Shown here in pieces: positions 7,101 through 9,011 of a DNA stretch of 9,011 nucleotides. Position numbers and translations under genes: made by a program. The first letter of the stretch is position 1. The number at the start of each line of letters is the position of its first letter. Location of the stretch: positions 1 to 9,011 of the forward strand of contig JAISSE010000055.1 of assembly GCA_031273285.1 (NCBI GenBank). The letters run 5' to 3'. Below the pieces are notes generated by a model. It saw only the letters and a program-made list of their open reading frames with translations, ran no database searches and was not told the origin of the DNA. The stretch comes from Prevotellaceae bacterium. Lineage in GTDB: Bacteria > Bacteroidota > Bacteroidia > Bacteroidales > UBA932.

Positions 7101-8866
7101 TCCTCTTTTTCGGGGAGGTCGGCGAGACGGTCTTCGATGACTCTTACCGCCAAATCCGTGGTTTCGAGAGTGCTGCCCGTCTCCATTCTGACATGGATAT
7201 TGAATCTGTCGGTTTCCACGTCTCTCATCGTCTGAATGTTGACGGTCAAAGCAAATGCAAGCGTTACGAACAGAAGGATGATGGCGCCGAAAACGGTCGC
7301 TCCCGGATTGCGCATGCAGGTTTTCAGAAGCACAAGATAAATCTGTATGGAACGCTGTGTTACCGATACCTTTTCGTAGAAAACGCTTTTGGATTTTTTC
7401 AGTTTCAGCAGCGAGTATGTCGACATCGGAATAAACAGCAGGGCTACAAGCAGCGAGATGGACAGCGTGGCGATGATGGATACGCCTATATGCCTGCCCA
7501 TCATTTTGATAAGGAAATTATCGGAGAAAATAAACGGGAGGAAAACGGTAATTGTCGTAAGCGTAGCCGCAAGTATCGAACGCCATACTTCCTTAGTTCC
7601 CTGCGTTACCGAACGTTCGGGACTGTAACCCGCTCCCGACAGGCGATATATGTTTTCGAGCACTACAACGCTGTTGTCGAGCAGCATCCCGATTGCCAAA
7701 GCCATGCCTACCAAAGTCAGGCTGTTGATGGTTACGCCGAAAGCGTAGAAAAAGTTAAATGCCGTGTAAACCGATATGGGAATCGACAGCGCGATGAAAA
7801 AGACGAGACGGATATTTTTCAGGAAAGCCCAGAGGATGAAAATGGCAAGCAAACCGCCGATAATGGCAAGTTCGATGATTTGATTGATATTGTTTTCCAT
7901 TGTCTCGGCATTGTTTTCCTGCACAACAAGTTCGACGTCCTGCGAAATCAGTTTTTCGTTGAGAGCCTTTATTGTTTCCAGCGTGCGGTGCGAGAGTTCA
8001 ATCAGATTTGCCTGCGAATCGTTTGTCAGCGAAAGCGATACGGCTTCCTTGCCGTTGACGCGGCTGTATGAGGTTTCTTCCTTGAGGTCGAAAAATATGG
8101 TAGCAACATCTTTAAGCAGTATCGGACCCGGCGCGACGACAATGTTTTCGAGGTCGGATACCTGTGTGTACAGGGAATTTACATGTACGAAATATTTGCC
8201 GTCCAGTTCGGTTGCAAAACCGACGAAAGACTTTTCCCGGGTATTTTGCGACAGCAGCCTGCTGATGCGTCCCGGTGTGAGGTTCAGCGCTTTGCATACT
8301 TCGGGTTCAAGCTGCACCTCTATGGCTTTTTCCCGACCGCCATGGACGTTTACGGCGGCGACGCCGTCGATATTTTCCAGACCGGGGCGAATATCGCTAT
8401 CTACAACATTGCGCACGCGGTCTGTCCCGCCCGATCCGCGCGCCTGCAGTACCATAAAATTATTTGAAAACTGCCGGGTATCAACTTTCTGCACGCGCAC
8501 CGAAAACCCATCCGGCAGAGTGGCGGACACTTCGTTGATTTTTTCCTGCAACCTGAGTGAAGTTACATTGAAATTGATACTTTTCTTAAATTCTACCTGT
8601 ATATACGACTGGCGACTGGCGATGGTGGACTTCATGTTTTCGACGCCTCCAACCGAGCTGACTGCTCCTTCCAATGGAATGATAACCTGATTTTCAACGT
8701 AGGACGGCTCCAAATCCTGCTGCGATGATACCTGTACAAAAAGCACGGGAAGTTCGACGCCGGGCAATAGTTCGACAGGGAGTTGTTTGTAGGACACGTA
8801 CCCAAGAAAAGTGAGTGCAATAAACAACATGCTGATTGTTATTCTTCTGTTCAGTAAAAACTTCAT
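4157..8866 (-). CDS. RND efflux permease fused to an ABC-transporter ATPase (1569 residues)
   Basis: One uninterrupted frame encodes a 12-TM HAE-1/AcrB-like RND permease at about 1-1035. Its features are TM1 (8-28), then LPVELLPGVELP (29-40) and a first periplasmic domain (29-330). TM2-TM6 (331-486) include the RND motif GMLLDNSVVVLENIYR (393-408), and TM7 is at 521-542. A second periplasmic domain (543-870) carries a Gly7 run at 644-650 and a charged loop at 763-783. TM8-TM12 cover 872-1030. Two extra helices follow (about 1047-1063 and 1067-1088). An ABC ATPase then starts with IRITIRNLVKVYD (1106-1118), is interrupted by a segment with four TM helices (about 1120-1288), and resumes at KALKGVSF (1293-1300). 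The ATPase motifs are Walker A GPNGAGKST (1311-1319), Q1358, FSGGMKQR (1411-1418), Walker B ILIVDEP (1431-1437), GLDP (1440-1443) and H1467, all intact. The ATG at 8866 has AAGGA 2 bases upstream. The RND part should export small molecules from the inner membrane and periplasm; the substrate is unknown. A six-TM permease gene follows after 10 bp. Confidence 0.95.
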   Translation of the reverse strand: MKFLLNRRITISMLFIALTFLGYVSYKQLPVELLPGVELPVLFVQVSSQQDLEPSYVENQVIIPLEGAVSSVGGVENMKSTIASRQSYIQVEFKKSINFNVTSLRLQEKINEVSATLPDGFSVRVQKVDTRQFSNNFMVLQARGSGGTDRVRNVVDSDIRPGLENIDGVAAVNVHGGREKAIEVQLEPEVCKALNLTPGRISRLLSQNTREKSFVGFATELDGKYFVHVNSLYTQVSDLENIVVAPGPILLKDVATIFFDLKEETSYSRVNGKEAVSLSLTNDSQANLIELSHRTLETIKALNEKLISQDVELVVQENNAETMENNINQIIELAIIGGLLAIFILWAFLKNIRLVFFIALSIPISVYTAFNFFYAFGVTINSLTLVGMALAIGMLLDNSVVVLENIYRLSGAGYSPERSVTQGTKEVWRSILAATLTTITVFLPFIFSDNFLIKMMGRHIGVSIIATLSISLLVALLFIPMSTYSLLKLKKSKSVFYEKVSVTQRSIQIYLVLLKTCMRNPGATVFGAIILLFVTLAFALTVNIQTMRDVETDRFNIHVRMETGSTLETTDLAVRVIEDRLADLPEKEELVCRIMEQEASLTLILKENYRKISEREISDIKADVQRLLSNINGAEISLSQSASGGGGGGGDALSGLGNFMRFLGIGDNRERIVIKGSDFETMRIVAEDFRYYLAEQDFIRNSRVSYTNRQPELILDFDPLLLTSYEISRGNISAGLATLSPEMSSGSSFKVGNETYDIIIRNIEPEETEEEQERKKRDRTTDDLRKVQILTDNGGMYVLDNLADIRYGRGRSQIHRVNKDKQMQVFYNFARDIESSKSLLESYRIDIDRLVNGYNLPAGVAVEVFHEEDDFADFKFLIFAAFVLIFIILASVFESVVTPFVLSVSIPLAAIGSLMALVLTGNSLLNANTLIGFLILLGVVVNNSIILIDYANILRNSGYRRNRSLMMAGLSRVRPILITAVTTIVAMFPLAMGDTEYAGAIGAPFAITVIGGLLFSTILTLVLVPTACMGLENTLAWYRTLSRKIRIVHLILYIAGVACIYLYVEGMIWQAVYFIGLTILIPGMTYFAQNSLRHASAKVIDPKEEIRITIRNLVKVYDRPGRFSRQWNSGLLIRKRLGISNEYHSPKDFLNAVWQYALYGFTIYFTYYYLKNGLWIFIFSFIIYIATLYLWRNIRRYLRYVSDNNRLVRFTDRFVFWAIPAFVVVGMFRELDSPNLVIVIAVLWAACLAVYNTSVNLYEKDINVERVKGRLKRLYYRFVKKIPVLGKRRKPFKALKGVSFRIKTGMFGLLGPNGAGKSTLMRIICGILEQSYGSIWINGLDTRIYREELQSLIGFLPQEFGTYENMTSWEFMDYQAMLKDITDPVVRRERIEYVLKAVHMYDRRNDRIASFSGGMKQRIGIALILLHLPRILIVDEPTAGLDPRERIRFRNLLVELSKERIVIFSTHIIEDISSSCNQVAVVNKGELKYFGDPVKMVDMAAGKVWRFDVDKATFENELDKTRIVYHMQDGELIQIRYLSVEQPPFEGAIQVEPNLEDAYLCLLKNMYES
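6917..6937 (-). repeat. In-frame GGC/GGA repeat encoding seven glycines in the RND periplasmic domain
   Basis: On the plus strand the tract reads four GCC units, one TCC, then two more GCC units. On the coding strand this gives residues Gly644-Gly650, after SQSAS and before DALSG. Gly- and Ser-rich loops are common here in HAE-1 proteins of Bacteroidetes. A unit change would alter the loop length by whole residues without a frameshift. Confidence 0.7.
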
Positions 8867-8948
8867 CGTCCTTTTATTTTACGGATTTTATTATTATACA
8901 AACGTTTCCGATAATTTATTCCGCATTACCACATTATTTTTCAGACCT

Positions 8949-8978
8949 CAAAGGTAACTAAAATTCAAAGACTGCAAA
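8949..8978 (-). promoter_or_regulatory. Bacteroidetes-type promoter for the RND-ABC operon
   Basis: On the minus strand, TTTG (8978-8975) is followed after 18 bp by TACCTTTG (8956-8949), against the consensus TTTG-N19-TAnnTTTG. Transcription would start near 8942, giving a leader of about 75 nt before the ATG at 8866. This places the fusion gene first in its operon, with the six-TM permease gene as the second. No operator-like inverted repeat or riboswitch was recognised in the AT-rich leader. Confidence 0.7.
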
Positions 8979-9011
8979 ATTTTTTATGAAGGATGAAAGA
9001 AGAACTATAAA

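Noticed and set aside
7193..8071. A 292-codon plus-strand frame opposite the RND gene
   Set aside because: It is antisense to a strongly supported coding frame, its product is rich in Arg, Gln, Tyr and His with no recognisable domain, and it has no ribosome site. It is a shadow of the RND codons.
7884..8690. A 268-codon plus-strand frame, Ser- and Cys-rich, opposite the RND N-terminal part
   Set aside because: The Ser, Thr, Cys and Phe bias is what the reverse complement of the RND codons yields; there is no domain or promoter.
8986..9011. An ATG on the plus strand opening eight codons (MKDERRTI) to the window edge, possibly a divergent gene
   Set aside because: Eight codons without a ribosome site or matching promoter are not enough to call a gene. 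A TATTTTTC at 8935-8942 lacks a -33 partner.
8958..9011. A minus-strand open frame from the window edge to TAG at 8960-8958, possibly the end of an upstream gene
   Set aside because: Only 17 codons, AT-rich, and it overlaps the consensus promoter of the RND-ABC operon; an upstream gene end cannot be supported.

Overview
The window looks like a piece of a Bacteroidota genome, probably Bacteroidales. The signs are two promoters of the class used by the Bacteroidetes primary sigma factor (TTTG, about 19 bp, TAnnTTTG), genes that mostly lack strong Shine-Dalgarno sequences, a DUF4294 protein (a family I know only from this phylum), and an IS1380-family transposase of Bacteroidetes type. No rRNA, tRNA or CRISPR array is visible.

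Layout. Positions 1-68 hold the 5' end of a minus-strand transposase-like gene (probably IS5 family), with a textbook promoter at 93-123. Back to back with it, 129-1469 is a complete IS1380-family transposase on the plus strand; I could not fix the ends of its element. The 270-bp gap to 1739 holds only weak signals: a 46-codon ORF, a lone -7-like box and a GACGTC repeat. Next come two plus-strand genes 14 bp apart: mannose-1-phosphate guanylyltransferase (manC, 1740-2834), which makes GDP-mannose, and an exported DUF4294 protein (2849-3433). They meet a minus-strand operon head to head, with only 5 bp between the two stop codons.

The minus-strand operon (8978 down to 3439) is the notable part. 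A consensus promoter lies about 85 bp upstream of a 1569-residue ORF that joins a whole HAE-1/AcrB-like RND efflux permease (about residues 1-1035, 12 predicted TM helices) to a complete ABC-transporter ATPase with intact Walker A, Q-loop, signature, Walker B, D-loop and H-switch. Six further predicted TM helices lie between the RND core and the Walker A motif. Four of them seem to sit inside the ATPase domain, between its first strand (NLVKVYD) and the strand before Walker A (ALKGVSF). Ten bases downstream, a 235-residue six-TM protein resembles a half-size ABC-2 permease. My reading, which is inference, is a composite transporter in which an RND pump is physically tied to an ABC exporter. 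The six extra helices of the fusion could be one transmembrane half-domain and the 235-residue protein the other. No membrane-fusion protein or outer-membrane channel gene is in the window.
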